Assembly: GCF_008123425.1 (NCBI RefSeq)
Contig: NZ_VSSS01000015.1
Span: 62,001 to 126,000, forward strand
Source: Bradyrhizobium rifense
Lineage (GTDB): Bacteria; Pseudomonadota; Alphaproteobacteria; Rhizobiales; Xanthobacteraceae
DNA: 64,000 nt
Direction: 5' to 3'
The notes beneath the pieces were generated by a model. The model worked only from the letters and a program-made list of their open reading frames with translations. It searched no databases and was not told the origin of the DNA. Below, one piece after another: positions 17,513 through 25,294 of this stretch; the first letter of the stretch is position 1; every line of letters begins with the position of its first letter. A program made the position numbers and the translations under genes.

Positions 17513-18084
17513 GCCTCGGTCTCCTTCCGAAGCAGGTCGCGCTTGCGCGCGATGCCCCAGCGATAGCCTGCGAGCTCGCCATCCGCGCGGATGACCCGGT
17601 GGCAGGGAACGGCAAGCGCGATCGGATTGGCGGCGCAGGCGTTCGCCACCACGCGGGCGGCGACCCGCGGATAGACATTGTTGATCAGCCGGGCGAGATG
17701 CATGTAGCTCATCGTCTTGCCGACGGGGATTGCGCGGATCTGCTCCCAGATGCGGAGCTGAAGCGGAGTGCCGCGCATGTCGAGCGTCAAGTCGAGGCCC
17801 ACGGAGGGTGTCCGCGCATAGCGGGCCACCTTCGCGAGATCGTCGTGAACCATGACCTCGTTCGCAACCAGGGTTGCCTCGGGAAAGCGTGTGGCGAGAT
17901 CCGCTTCGAGCTCGGCCGTGTCGTCGCCGAGCAGAATCGCACAGACGCCCTTTGCGCTGCGGGCGAGCAACACCTTGCCCAAAGCAGTGTCGGCAATCGC
18001 GAAGAAGAGAATGTCGGTCGCCGTGTTGGCGGGCTCGACGGTGGCTCGGCGCCGCAAGGCGGCTTCGGATGTCATGAGGTTCAT
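17509..18084 (-). CDS. Methylated-DNA--protein-cysteine S-methyltransferase (paralogue 2)
   Basis: 191 residues with the full MGMT architecture. The N-domain contains ALGKVLLARSAKGVCAILLGDD, closely resembling the same part of the Ada protein next door. The DNA-binding region follows, and then the active site VPCHRVIRADGELAGYRWG. The start is at 18084 or the in-frame ATG at 18075. Its stop overlaps the next gene. The Ada gene ends 110 bases upstream on the same strand. Confidence 0.9.
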   Translation of the reverse strand: MNLMTSEAALRRRATVEPANTATDILFFAIADTALGKVLLARSAKGVCAILLGDDTAELEADLATRFPEATLVANEVMVHDDLAKVARYARTPSVGLDLTLDMRGTPLQLRIWEQIRAIPVGKTMSYMHLARLINNVYPRVAARVVANACAANPIALAVPCHRVIRADGELAGYRWGIARKRDLLRKETEA

Positions 18085-18194
18085 GATGTCGCTCCTGAGT
18101 TGTCCTCATGATCGAAGCTACGCGCACGCGCGGCTGTCCAAACTCCGTTGTTTGCTTTCAAATTGAGAAAAGCTCCAACGACCTTGCGCGTGGC

Positions 18195-19286
18195 TCAGGC
18201 GGTTCGCGAGGCTTCCCTGTCCAGCAGGGCGCGCTTGCGGTCCACGCCCCAGGCATATCCGGAGGTCGACCCGTCATTGCGGATCACGCGGTGGCACGGA
18301 ATCGCGACTGCGATCTTGTTCGCCGCACAGGCGCCGGCGACCGCGCGCACTGCGTTCGGAGACCCGATCCGCTGCGCGAGCTCGGCATAGCAGACCGTCT
18401 GGCCTGCGGGGATGTCCTGAAGCGCCTGCCAGACCCGCTGCTGGAAGGCCGTGCCGCGAATATCGAGCGGCAGATCGAGACCGATCTCGGGCTCTTCGAC
18501 AATGCCGACCACGCGCGCGACCATCGCCTCATAGTCCCGGTCAGCGCCGATCAGACGCGCTTTGGGGAAGCGATCCTGGAGATCGTGGACCAGCTCCTCC
18601 GCGTCGTCTCCAAGAAGAATCGCAACGACGCCCTTCCTACTCGATGCGACCAGGATGGGGCCGAGAGAACTTTGACCGACCGCGAACCTGATCTCCTCGT
18701 TCGCGCCTCCGGCGCGATATTGCGATGGCGTCATGCCGAGCATCCCTGTCGACTTCTCGTAGAACCGCCCGCTCGAATTGAAGCCGGCGTCATACATCGC
18801 CTCGGTCACGGAATTGCAGGACACCAGACCTTCACGAACTTTCCTGGCACGGAATTCGGCGGCATAGCTCTTCGGCGTCAACCCGGTGGCGGCCTTGAAG
18901 ACTCGATGAAAATAGCCGGGGCTCAAGCCGGCTGTACCGGCCAGCTGCTCCAGCGACGGCTGCTCCTCGCTCGTCTCGATGATGCGGCAAGCCTTGGCGA
19001 CCAGCGTGGTGTTTTCGGCCTCGATCGAGGGGCCGTCCGGATTGCAGCGCCTGCAGGGTCGAAAGCCGGTCGCCCTCGCACCCGCCAGGCTGTCGTGGAG
19101 CTGGACGTTCTTCGGGTTTGCCGTGCGCGAAGGACAGGACGGCCGGCAATAGACCCCCGTCGTCGAAACCGAATACCAGAATTGGCCATCTGCCGCCTTG
19201 TCGCGCGCCAGGATGCGGGCCCATCGCGGGTCATCCGCGACCGGCAGGGGCATCTGCTTCCGGAACTGAAGGGTTGCTGCGGTCAT
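18195..19286 (-). CDS. ada: Ada: alkylation-response regulator and O6-alkylguanine-DNA methyltransferase
   Basis: 363 residues with the classic three-part layout. The N-terminal zinc/methyl-phosphotriester domain has YCRPSCPSR and FRPCRRCNPDG (four zinc-liganding cysteines). An AraC-type helix-turn-helix pair follows (SLEQLAGTAGLSPGYFHRVFKAATG). The C-terminal methyltransferase has IPCHRVIRNDGSTSGYAWG. Methylation of the N-terminal cysteine turns Ada into an activator of its regulon. Here the downstream alkyltransferase and the 17033 gene are obvious candidate targets. The ATG at 19286 begins the conserved part. A 29-residue upstream extension is unlikely. Confidence 0.95.
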   Translation of the reverse strand: MTAATLQFRKQMPLPVADDPRWARILARDKAADGQFWYSVSTTGVYCRPSCPSRTANPKNVQLHDSLAGARATGFRPCRRCNPDGPSIEAENTTLVAKACRIIETSEEQPSLEQLAGTAGLSPGYFHRVFKAATGLTPKSYAAEFRARKVREGLVSCNSVTEAMYDAGFNSSGRFYEKSTGMLGMTPSQYRAGGANEEIRFAVGQSSLGPILVASSRKGVVAILLGDDAEELVHDLQDRFPKARLIGADRDYEAMVARVVGIVEEPEIGLDLPLDIRGTAFQQRVWQALQDIPAGQTVCYAELAQRIGSPNAVRAVAGACAANKIAVAIPCHRVIRNDGSTSGYAWGVDRKRALLDREASRTA

Positions 19287-19364
19287 AGGCTCCAGTCTCC
19301 ACGAACCCGCAGACGGTGCCACCCGATTTCCGACGGCACAGTCCGGTGCTCCAAAAGCAGACGA

Positions 19365-19385
19365 GGCCCGCACGATGTGCGGGCC
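19365..19385 (-). terminator. Hairpin terminator after the ester-cyclase gene
   Basis: A perfect 9-bp stem (GGCCCGCAC, loop GAT, GTGCGGGCC) lies 46 bases past the stop of the 19431-19883 gene on the minus strand, upstream of ada. The following sequence on that strand has only a short T stretch (CTTTTGG), so termination efficiency is uncertain. Confidence 0.55.
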
Positions 19386-19430
19386 CCGTTCAACGAGATC
19401 GGCTGTGCCGATGGTGCGGACGCGTTCCGA

Positions 19431-19883
19431 TCAGGCTGCCGCCTTGAGCAACCCGAGCTGGGTCAGCGCGGTGACGCCGTCATCGAGACCGATCTCCTCG
19501 ACGATCCTGCCGTCGATCACCTTGAGCACCGTGGTGCCCGTGAAGCGCATCTTGCGGCCGGTCGCAGCCGGCAGGCCGCCGATCAGGAAATCGCCGAACG
19601 CGGGGCCGGTGTGGGTGCCGCCGCCTTCCCATTGACCGACGACATAGTCGCCTTCGGCGATCAGGTCCGCGGTGCCCCAGAAATTGAGATCGGGAAACGC
19701 GGCGCGGAAATCCGTCATGAACGCCTTGATGTCTTCACGGCCGCGACGCGGTTCATGCAGCGAATATTTGAGCAGCATGTCGGGCGCGGCGATCTCGTCG
19801 ATGACGCCGAGATTGACGGTCTTGCCCCAGAATTCGGTGAACCAACGACCGACGACGGCCTTGTTCTCATCTTGCTTGCTCAT
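19431..19883 (-). CDS. SnoaL-like ester cyclase
   Basis: 150 residues of the SnoaL/NTF2-like fold. The pattern NKAVVGRWFTEFWGK, then DIKAFMTDFRAAFPDLNF, then GDYVVGQWEGGGTHTGPAFGDF and TVLKVIDGRIVEEIGLDD is typical of the ester-cyclase branch, which includes polyketide cyclases and many uncharacterised stress-linked proteins. The ATG at 19883 begins the family core. A palindromic operator candidate lies just upstream. Confidence 0.85.
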   Translation of the reverse strand: MSKQDENKAVVGRWFTEFWGKTVNLGVIDEIAAPDMLLKYSLHEPRRGREDIKAFMTDFRAAFPDLNFWGTADLIAEGDYVVGQWEGGGTHTGPAFGDFLIGGLPAATGRKMRFTGTTVLKVIDGRIVEEIGLDDGVTALTQLGLLKAAA

Positions 19884-19913
19884 CGAAAAACACCCTTCAT
19901 TTGCAGGAATCAT

Positions 19914-19930
19914 CGATCGACTCTCGATCG
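19914..19930. promoter_or_regulatory. Palindromic operator candidate
   Basis: CGATCGACTCTCGATCG is a perfect 7+3+7 inverted repeat centred about 40 bases upstream of the ester-cyclase start, where a repressor would overlap the promoter or leader. No regulator gene is adjacent. It also contains a GANTC methylation site (GACTC) in its spacer. Confidence 0.45.
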
Positions 19931-20192
19931 CTGCAATGTCTAGGCGTTGCTCTCGCGCATCAAACTCCGGTTCTTGCCCTGAAATTCGAAAATGGCCTGA
20001 TCTTACAGATGACGGCGAACTGATCTCTCGCGCGACCGGCGAGGCGAGCACGATGTTTGCGAGAGAACTCAACGAAAGTCCGCTGTTGCCCATAGCCGAC
20101 GTACAGCAGGCCATCGGCCGATGTCAGCTTGTGACCCCCGAGCGGGACTTTGACCGTTCTCATTCCGTGCTGGGGACGCCGTTTGTTCCCAT
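19931..20192. other. Gene-poor stretch before the TGTCCTAA modules
   Basis: Open frames occur on both strands here (for example 19960-20196 minus, 78 residues) but none has a ribosome-binding site or recognisable domain. Composition is lower in GC than the flanking genes, as is the following kilobase. It may be the eroded edge of an insertion. Confidence 0.4.
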
Positions 20193-20262
20193 CCACGGAC
20201 GAGTACTGTCGTATTTAACCCTCTGTGTCCTAAGTTGATTTTGTAAGTGTCCTAGTTTGTTC
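20193..20262. repeat. Direct repeat, left copy, with paired TGTCCTA units
   Basis: About 70 bases reading CCACGGACG...TATTTAACCC...TGTCCTAAG...AGTGTCCTAGTTTGTTCG. The same order of blocks recurs at 21164-21226 with small indels. Two TGTCCTA units start at 20226 and 20248, 22 bases apart. No coding function. Probably a transposon-end or site-specific-recombination scar. Confidence 0.75.
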
Positions 20263-20401
20263 GCAAACCGCCACAACCTGTTCATGCGTGTTTAGGATTA
20301 ACTCGTTCTGGGGGTAGCGAATAAGAGCCGTGGCGTTCCGCCAGAAGAACACCCTGATTGGCAGTCTCTTTCGGGCGAAGCCTGTTTCCGACCTCAGTGG
20401 C

Positions 20402-20614
20402 CTAGTTTGGATTTGAAGGGGGCCTGTTTTGAGAACGATTGGACCTGATCAACAGCGATATGGGCAGAGCAACCGTCAGAGCTAGTATGGGCAGACCAAT
20501 CGTCACCACAGCAAAAACCGCCGGGTTGACGGTGCCGAACAGCCACATAAAGAATATTACCAATTCGATCACGGCCAAGCCGATCAAACGGCCCTTCATT
20601 GCTGTGTTCATCAT
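20402..20614 (-). CDS. Small membrane protein
   Basis: 70 residues with a perfect ribosome-binding site (GGGAGGTCA before ATGATG). Two hydrophobic segments lie at ~11-30 and ~33-55, the second rich in I/L/V/P, followed by a polar RSNRSQNRPPSNPN tail. No family is recognised. It sits inside the repeat-bounded segment and is not clearly linked to any other gene. Confidence 0.55.
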   Translation of the reverse strand: MMNTAMKGRLIGLAVIELVIFFMWLFGTVNPAVFAVVTIGLPILALTVALPISLLIRSNRSQNRPPSNPN

Positions 20615-20623
20615 TGACCTCCC

Positions 20624-20647
20624 AAGGCCGCCTCAGTTGGCGGCCTC
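20624..20647 (-). terminator. Hairpin at the end of the P63C remnant
   Basis: AGGCCGCC, loop TCAGTT, GGCGGCCT: an 8-bp perfect stem overlapping the last codons of the minus-strand remnant. Nearly the same hairpin (loop TTCAGTTG) recurs at 21529, so it is also a local duplicate. Confidence 0.5.
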
Positions 20648-20862
20648 GCCCTCTGGCGGCTTGTAGTCGTCCGGGAAGGGAAGCACGTAGCCGCCAAATG
20701 CTCGCGAAGCTTAGGATGCCCCACGTCCTCAGTGAGTCTCTGGAAAAGCTTGTTCTTATAGTCGCCGCCGGGCGTGCGCGGAGTCAGGCGCTTCAACTCC
20801 TCCCACACGCCGGGAGCCAGCCGCTTGTAGACAATATTGTTTGTCCAATGACCGATAACTCC
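20633..20862 (-). pseudogene. Remnant of a phage P63C-domain protein
   Basis: In frame from about 20862 to 20695 the translation reads GVIGHWTNNIVYKRLAPGV, WEELKRLTPRTPGG, KNKLFQRLTEDVGHPKLREHL. This is the conserved centre of the P63C domain (a protein family of phages and integrated elements). The normal continuation after REHL (a stretch ending in PLF/PLPFD) is absent. The frame either reads into unrelated Arg-rich sequence or, after a one-base shift, ends YVLPFPDDYKPPEGEAAN and stop at 20633. The N-terminal 200+ residues of a normal P63C protein are also missing, so this is a broken piece. Confidence 0.7.
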
Positions 20863-20887
20863 GGGCCTGCCAGAGCTTTCAGTGTAG

Positions 20888-20917
20888 GGTCCTAATCCGC
20901 CTCTGCGAGTGTCCAAA
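20888..20917. repeat. Degenerate TGTCCTAA module
   Basis: GGTCCTAATCCG at 20888 and TGTCCAAA at 20910 are spaced 22 bases, with the same block order as the module at 21122-21151 (TGTCCTAATCCG then AGAGTGTCCTAA). A diverged copy. Confidence 0.6.
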
Positions 20918-21129
20918 TGAGCTTGCCGATCAACAAAGGTCTCGACTTCACGCCAGCGCAATGGATCGCAGCTTGGACCGGGTTTTTCCTAGGGGCTGGC
21001 CTCTCTCATATTCTTGTTGTGCAGGGTTACCTTTCTCGGAATTGGGCCATTATCCCGGTCATCATCGGGTTCGGGGCACCCCCCGCTATCGTCAGATGGC
21101 TCAAGTCGCGTAAGCGCGACGTGTCCTAA
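20917..21129 (+). CDS. Small membrane protein (tentative)
   Basis: 70 residues with two hydrophobic stretches (WIAAWTGFFLGAGLSHILVV and NWAIIPVIIGFGAPPAIVRW) and a basic C-terminus KSRKRDVS. The start lies in one TGTCC module and the stop (GTG TCC TAA) is supplied by the next, so the frame is carried between two repeat units. The ribosome-binding site is weak. Could be a cargo gene or chance. Confidence 0.4.
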   Translation: MSLPINKGLDFTPAQWIAAWTGFFLGAGLSHILVVQGYLSRNWAIIPVIIGFGAPPAIVRWLKSRKRDVS

Positions 21130-21159
21130 TCCGACGGCCAGAGTGTCCTAATTAGGACA
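21122..21159. repeat. TGTCCTAA module with a 16-bp palindrome
   Basis: TGTCCTAA units start at 21122 and 21144 (22 bases apart). The second runs directly into an inverted copy, giving the perfect palindrome TGTCCTAATTAGGACA at 21144-21159, the only inverted unit of the set. Confidence 0.75.
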
Positions 21160-21163
21160 GCAC

Positions 21164-21226
21164 CCACGGACGGTGCTATTTAACCCGTGGTGTCCTAAGC
21201 TATCCTGAAGTGTCCTAATTTGTTCG
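21164..21226. repeat. Direct repeat, right copy
   Basis: Blocks CCACGGACG, TATTTAACCC, GTGTCCTAAG and AGTGTCCTAATTTGTTCG follow the same order as at 20193-20262, with TGTCCTAA units at 21191 and 21211. Left and right copies are about 970 bases apart. Confidence 0.75.
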
Positions 21227-21298
21227 GGCAGCTCTCCCTTGCGAAGCTTACCCGCTAAGCATTAGCTTACTCAGTGCCTGACAAAGCAGGAGGTCGCG

Positions 21299-21496
21299 AT
21301 GGGATATCTTCTGTTTTCCGTGACGGTCTTCGTGTCACTGTTGATCGTCGACTACCTTGCGCGCAAACGCGGTTGGAACCGGGACCGATGGGGGTTGGCG
21401 GCTTTAACGCTCGGGCCACTTGCGATTCCGCTGGTTTACTTGGTGGACGCGGCCAGCGCTCTCAGGAAGATGATGATCAATGCCCTGAGGCCCTAA
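21299..21496 (+). CDS. Small membrane protein with strong ribosome-binding site
   Basis: 65 residues following AGGAGGTCGCG. One hydrophobic segment at the N-terminus (LLFSVTVFVSLLIVDYLA) and one around GLAALTLGPLAIPLVYLV, joined by RKRGWNRDRW. The layout resembles short phospholipase-D-nuclease-N/YqaE-like membrane peptides, but no family can be named. A terminator follows. Confidence 0.6.
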   Translation: MGYLLFSVTVFVSLLIVDYLARKRGWNRDRWGLAALTLGPLAIPLVYLVDAASALRKMMINALRP

Positions 21497-21528
21497 AGGC
21501 GAGAACATCGTTCTTGCTTGGGCGTATA

Positions 21529-21556
21529 AGGCCGCTTCAGTTGGCGGCCTCTTTCA
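21529..21556 (+). terminator. Rho-independent terminator
   Basis: AGGCCGC, loop TTCAGTTG, GCGGCCT, then CTTTCATTT, 33 bases after the stop of the small membrane protein. Its sequence is nearly that of the hairpin at 20624-20647. Confidence 0.65.
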
Positions 21557-21654
21557 TTTCAGCCCACGTTGACTTCGGCTTTGGTCCATCGCAACGATTG
21601 GCGCGGTATGGCGTGATGTCCGGAGTTGGTGGCAAATCGGAAGTAGCTGCCTAA

Positions 21655-21966
21655 CTAACACGTCACGTCATGTGCTATGCACCAGTCCGGGCCATTTTCG
21701 GGGGCGGGTCTCCCCTGTATCTTCGTTGTTTGCCATCGATAGCCGCGACCGAGCATGCACTGTTTGAACGCAGCGGTGTCCGCAAGGCCTCGAATGTCAC
21801 CAGTCTGGCTATAGCAAAAATCGAGCGCGGCTTGTGAGACAGCGGCACTGCGCGGGTGCCCGTGCGGCCTGATGAGATCCCGGTAAACCTCATTTACAAC
21901 TTGGCCGGCGCTCGCAGTCACGCAGCTTGCGAGCAAAAGGACTAAAATAATCATCGCTCGTCGCAT
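21655..21966 (-). CDS. Small exported protein or lipoprotein, unknown
   Basis: About 103 residues. The N-terminus MRRAMIILVLLLASCVTASA carries either a lipobox (L-A-S-C) or a signal-peptidase-I site after ASA. The mature part has CYSQTG, KQCMLGRGYRW, WCIAHDVTC, i.e. four cysteines. It resembles small exported Bradyrhizobium proteins with a C-terminal QCMxxRGY-W motif of unknown role. An earlier ATG at 22011 would bury the signal. Confidence 0.65.
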   Translation of the reverse strand: MRRAMIILVLLLASCVTASAGQVVNEVYRDLIRPHGHPRSAAVSQAALDFCYSQTGDIRGLADTAAFKQCMLGRGYRWQTTKIQGRPAPENGPDWCIAHDVTC

Positions 21967-22175
21967 GGCTCGCAACCCCTGCCTTTTTGAATGACCTCGA
22001 TAGTTGGTCACGTTCAGCGCCGCACTGGTTCGAACCTGTCAATGACAATCTGGAAAGCCAGGCGCGCGACAGGCAACATTCCGAACCGCATCGCATGCCG
22101 CCTTTTGGCCCTTAGCGGACTGATCAGAGCCTGTTGGGCTGTGGCGGCTTTTGACACATCAGCGACATGAGCCCG

Positions 22176-22994
22176 TCAGTCACGGGGGGCCGATTGATCG
22201 GGTAACCGCAGTTCGCTATTCTGGATGTCAGATAGGTCTCCCCGAAATTCTAGACGACCAGCGCGGGCAAGTGCGCGGGCACGCGCGCACAAGACTAGAT
22301 CGCCAGTCTGTAGCACTGACGTCTCCCAAGATTCTGAGAGTACTTCTCCAATGATCCTTGCCGCCTTTTGCCATTCAGGCGTTGCGCACGACAACAGGAG
22401 CGGGTCGAAGAATGAAAGCGGCGCGGACGCAAGTTCACCTTCGCTGAGGATGCGCAGTGGTGCATTTTCGGTCCTAAGGCGTCCCCATAATTGTCGATAC
22501 TGGGCGCGTAGGACCGCAGTGAGTGCTTCAGTGCGGTCAAGCAGTTCGTTTTGGAGGATCTCGTGTGGAGACGATATTCCGAGGCTAATTGCGAGGTGTC
22601 GCTCGGTCAGCCTTGCGCTATTTCCTGCCACCATGACGTCGGTGAGATCGACAACCTCGATTGGCTCTTCGTCAAGCCGCCACAGCCACTCAAGGAAGCC
22701 CGCATATTCTTGTGCTGATCGTCGCGACAGCCACGCGATCCTTCGACTGCTAGCTGACAGCGCCGCGGGCCAGAAGGAAGTTGCTTCGCTGACGACGTTC
22801 TCCCAGCCCGCATAGTCGAGTTCCGTTTCAACCCACTTCCTGCGCAACTCGGGATCGGGTGGGTTGATCGGGCCGAAACTGAGGGAGTCGGAAAGGCCGA
22901 CCACGCGTTCGTCGCGGCCTGCCTGTCGCAGTGCGTCGCGCAGGCAAGCCGCCGCGGACGAATTGAACACGATATGAAGCGTTGAGGCAGCCAT
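22176..22994 (-). CDS. DUF1835 domain-containing protein
   Basis: 272 residues. The N-terminal DUF1835 signature (LHIVFNSSAAACLRDAL, then DSLSFGPINPPD) is followed by the C-terminal partner domain (DUF3658-like: LSEGELASAPLSFFDPLLLS..., WQKAARIIGEVLSE). Proteins with this pair are cytosolic and uncharacterised. The ATG at 22994 starts at the family's normal position. Stands alone. Confidence 0.85.
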   Translation of the reverse strand: MAASTLHIVFNSSAAACLRDALRQAGRDERVVGLSDSLSFGPINPPDPELRRKWVETELDYAGWENVVSEATSFWPAALSASSRRIAWLSRRSAQEYAGFLEWLWRLDEEPIEVVDLTDVMVAGNSARLTERHLAISLGISSPHEILQNELLDRTEALTAVLRAQYRQLWGRLRTENAPLRILSEGELASAPLSFFDPLLLSCATPEWQKAARIIGEVLSESWETSVLQTGDLVLCARARALARAGRLEFRGDLSDIQNSELRLPDQSAPRD

Positions 22995-23318
22995 TGCGAG
23001 CCTCTCCCGAATGTTGCGGTTCTGCCATTCTAGAATAGCGTGCAGTCACGTGTGCACATTTGCCACAATCTAAAATTGGTAAAGAGAAACAAAAAGCTCA
23101 TGTCTGCCTTTGCCCATCAGAGAAGTAGCGCCAGCCCGAGCGAACCGTTTAACCGCGGAGGCTGATACGTCTTATTAAGATCTAGTAGGCGCATCTCGAG
23201 CCTCAATTTCAATGCGGATCGACGCGCCAAATCGTTAGGCTCGCGGATGAACAACGTCAGCGACCCAAAGCATACTCTGCCCAGCCGCGATGCCAAGTGT
23301 GTCAAGAGGAGATGGAAA
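22995..23318. other. Intergenic region, nothing recognised
   Basis: 324 bases, somewhat AT-rich at the left end (CTAAAATTGGTAAAGAGAAACAAAAAGC), presumably carrying divergent promoters. Open frames crossing it have no ribosome-binding site. No repeat or hairpin of note. Confidence 0.5.
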
Positions 23319-23753
23319 TTGACGACCATAGTTGAGATTCGGGCCACCGATCCGCTCATGTCGGGGGTATATGCCCTGCGACGCGAAGTGTTCGTCCTTG
23401 AACAAGGCGTCCCGGAAGAACTTGAAGTCGACGAGAACGACAAACTCGCGGTTCATCTTGCCGCACTTTCTGATGGCCACGTCATTGGGACGCTGCGCAT
23501 TGTGCGCCATGAGCACACGGCGAAGATCGGCAGGATGGCGGTATCGGCGAATTCACGGAAAAAAGGGATCGGAAGGGAGTTGATGGAGTTCGCCGCGGCC
23601 GCCGCCTCCAGCGCCGGCGCCCAGGAAATTATTCTGGCAGCGCAATTCACGGCACGCGAGTTTTATGGACAGCTTGGGTACATACAAGAAGGAGCGATCT
23701 TCGACGATGCAGGCATATCGCACGTGATGATGCGCAAGAAACTTCGGCGTTGA
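23319..23753 (+). CDS. GNAT family N-acetyltransferase
   Basis: About 144 residues. The acetyl-CoA-binding motif A is visible as KIGRMAVSANSRKKGIGREL. The YALRREVFVLEQGVPEELEVDEND start is typical of the ElaA/YjcF-like GNAT branch, and FYGQLGYIQEG is motif B. I place the start at TTG 23319 because AGAGGAG lies 8 bases before it. The frame is open upstream to an ATG at 23247, but that extension is unlike the family. Substrate unknown. Confidence 0.82.
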   Translation: MTTIVEIRATDPLMSGVYALRREVFVLEQGVPEELEVDENDKLAVHLAALSDGHVIGTLRIVRHEHTAKIGRMAVSANSRKKGIGRELMEFAAAAASSAGAQEIILAAQFTAREFYGQLGYIQEGAIFDDAGISHVMMRKKLRR

Positions 23754-23825
23754 GTCCGGGTCACCAGCGGCTCCTCCCGTTCTTCCTAATTGTCTCGGAT
23801 GCGCGCGCGGAGGCGAGAAATTCGA

Positions 23826-25241
23826 TTAGTCGACGCGATCGAGCAGGTTCATCAGGTCCTTCACGCGAATGCTCTCCAGCGAGCGCACAGCAGCCGCGAT
23901 TTCCTTGCGCAGTCCTTCGTCCGCGCGATCGGCTGCGAGATCGTCGAGCTTCGCCACGATTTCATCCCAGGTGAATGGCCGCGTCGCGAACCCAGGGTAG
24001 TCGTTCACTTCATGGGTGTACGACTTGCCGCTCGTGAGCCGGACGGTGATGCGACTCGGCGTCTCACTCGGGTAGCGAGTGGTGAAGCCTTCGTCCGGTC
24101 TAACTTGGACCTTTCGGAGGAGCTTCTGGACGTCCGGTTTCGCAATCCGCTCGGGTGCGAGCTGTGCCGGCTGGACGCTCCCGTCGAGGAGCGCGACGGC
24201 CAGAAGGTAGGGGAGACTGTGGTCCGCCTGTTCCTTGGTGTGAACGTCAGTCTTCGGACCGAATCTTCCACCGCCCATGAAATCGTAGGCGTCCTGGAAG
24301 GCGTCATTCTCGATGCTCTCGACCTGCGCCGGATCGATTGCGTGGGCGTTACGCAGCTCGAGCATGCAATGGATCGATGCCTGGCCAGGAACCGCGGTGT
24401 TGTAGCTCTTCAGGGCGAGTCGATCGAAGGCGTCGAGCTTCACGCAGTCCCAATCGATTCGGATCTGCTCCCCGAGTGCTTGAGCCAAGCCATCCGTTCC
24501 TTCGACGACGTACCTCGGGCCCGTCACGCCGCGTGACGCCAACAAGACCCCATGGAAACACCCCAGTGCCAAGTGGGAAGACGAGAGACCCTTCCATTGC
24601 GAGATCGGCGTCGTTCGCGCGACGAGCAGTGGAATGAAGTCGCCACAGATCCCGAGGGCCGCTGCCGTCTTTTGGTCGTCGAGGCCGAGCGCTTTGGACA
24701 GTCCGGCTGCGAGCGAATACGAAAGTTGTGTGGTGAGGTCGAACCCGTGGGCCATGAACGGCACCGACGCGGTGAGCTGCGCTTCGACTTGATAGGCCAC
24801 CGCCAACGCGGTCAGGAAATCCTTGCCCGAAAGATCGGCGTGCTCGCCGGCGGCGAGGATCGCCCCCGTATTGTCCGAGGGGTGGCACAGCCCGCCTCGG
24901 GCGAGATAGCTGTCCATGAAATCGACGTATCGGATGAGCGCCGTATTGTAGAACGCCGCATAGACGGGGTTGGCACGGCCACCGCCGACCAGCGTGCAGC
25001 GGCCGCCTGGACCGCCGAGTTCATCGGCTTGCGCGCGGCACGCTTCGATCGGTGGCGCGCCGAGCGCATTGATGGCGCACGCCACTGCGTCGAGGATGCT
25101 CACCTTGAGTCGCTCGCGCCGCTCGGCAGTCAGGTCGTCGTATTTCGCGCGCAAAGCAAAGCGTGCGATGCCATCGGCCTGGCTGGGGCCCGAAATGACC
25201 GGCTCCGGTTTGCCCCTCGCAACAGCTTCAATCTGGGTCAT
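23826..25241 (-). CDS. MmgE/PrpD family protein (2-methylcitrate-dehydratase-like)
   Basis: 471 residues, the full family length. The conserved LKVSILDAVACAINALG start, RYVDFMDSYLARGGLCHPSDN substrate-site region and LKSYNTAVPGQASIHCMLEL motif are present. The family contains 2-methylcitrate and itaconate/aconitate-type dehydratases or decarboxylases. AAGGAG precedes the ATG. It follows the lyase gene at 25295 on the same strand by 53 bases, which suggests that a dehydratase and a lyase act in one pathway. Confidence 0.9.
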   Translation of the reverse strand: MTQIEAVARGKPEPVISGPSQADGIARFALRAKYDDLTAERRERLKVSILDAVACAINALGAPPIEACRAQADELGGPGGRCTLVGGGRANPVYAAFYNTALIRYVDFMDSYLARGGLCHPSDNTGAILAAGEHADLSGKDFLTALAVAYQVEAQLTASVPFMAHGFDLTTQLSYSLAAGLSKALGLDDQKTAAALGICGDFIPLLVARTTPISQWKGLSSSHLALGCFHGVLLASRGVTGPRYVVEGTDGLAQALGEQIRIDWDCVKLDAFDRLALKSYNTAVPGQASIHCMLELRNAHAIDPAQVESIENDAFQDAYDFMGGGRFGPKTDVHTKEQADHSLPYLLAVALLDGSVQPAQLAPERIAKPDVQKLLRKVQVRPDEGFTTRYPSETPSRITVRLTSGKSYTHEVNDYPGFATRPFTWDEIVAKLDDLAADRADEGLRKEIAAAVRSLESIRVKDLMNLLDRVD

Positions 25242-25294
25242 GATCCGATTCTCCTTATCGTTAGAACGTTCGGTTGCGCCGCATGAACGACGAA

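Noticed and set aside
17509..18127. Upstream part of a 364-residue minus-strand frame (17033-18127) as one long protein
   Set aside because: The upstream two thirds is a shifted frame of the alkyltransferase. Only the last 159 residues (from ATG 17512) are a gene, shown by the ATGA overlap.
19960..20196. 78-residue minus-strand frame
   Set aside because: No ribosome-binding site and no recognisable family, and it ends in the repeat module.
22021..22045. GGTTCGAACC as a tRNA T-arm
   Set aside because: No acceptor stem, D-arm or anticodon arm can be folded around it.
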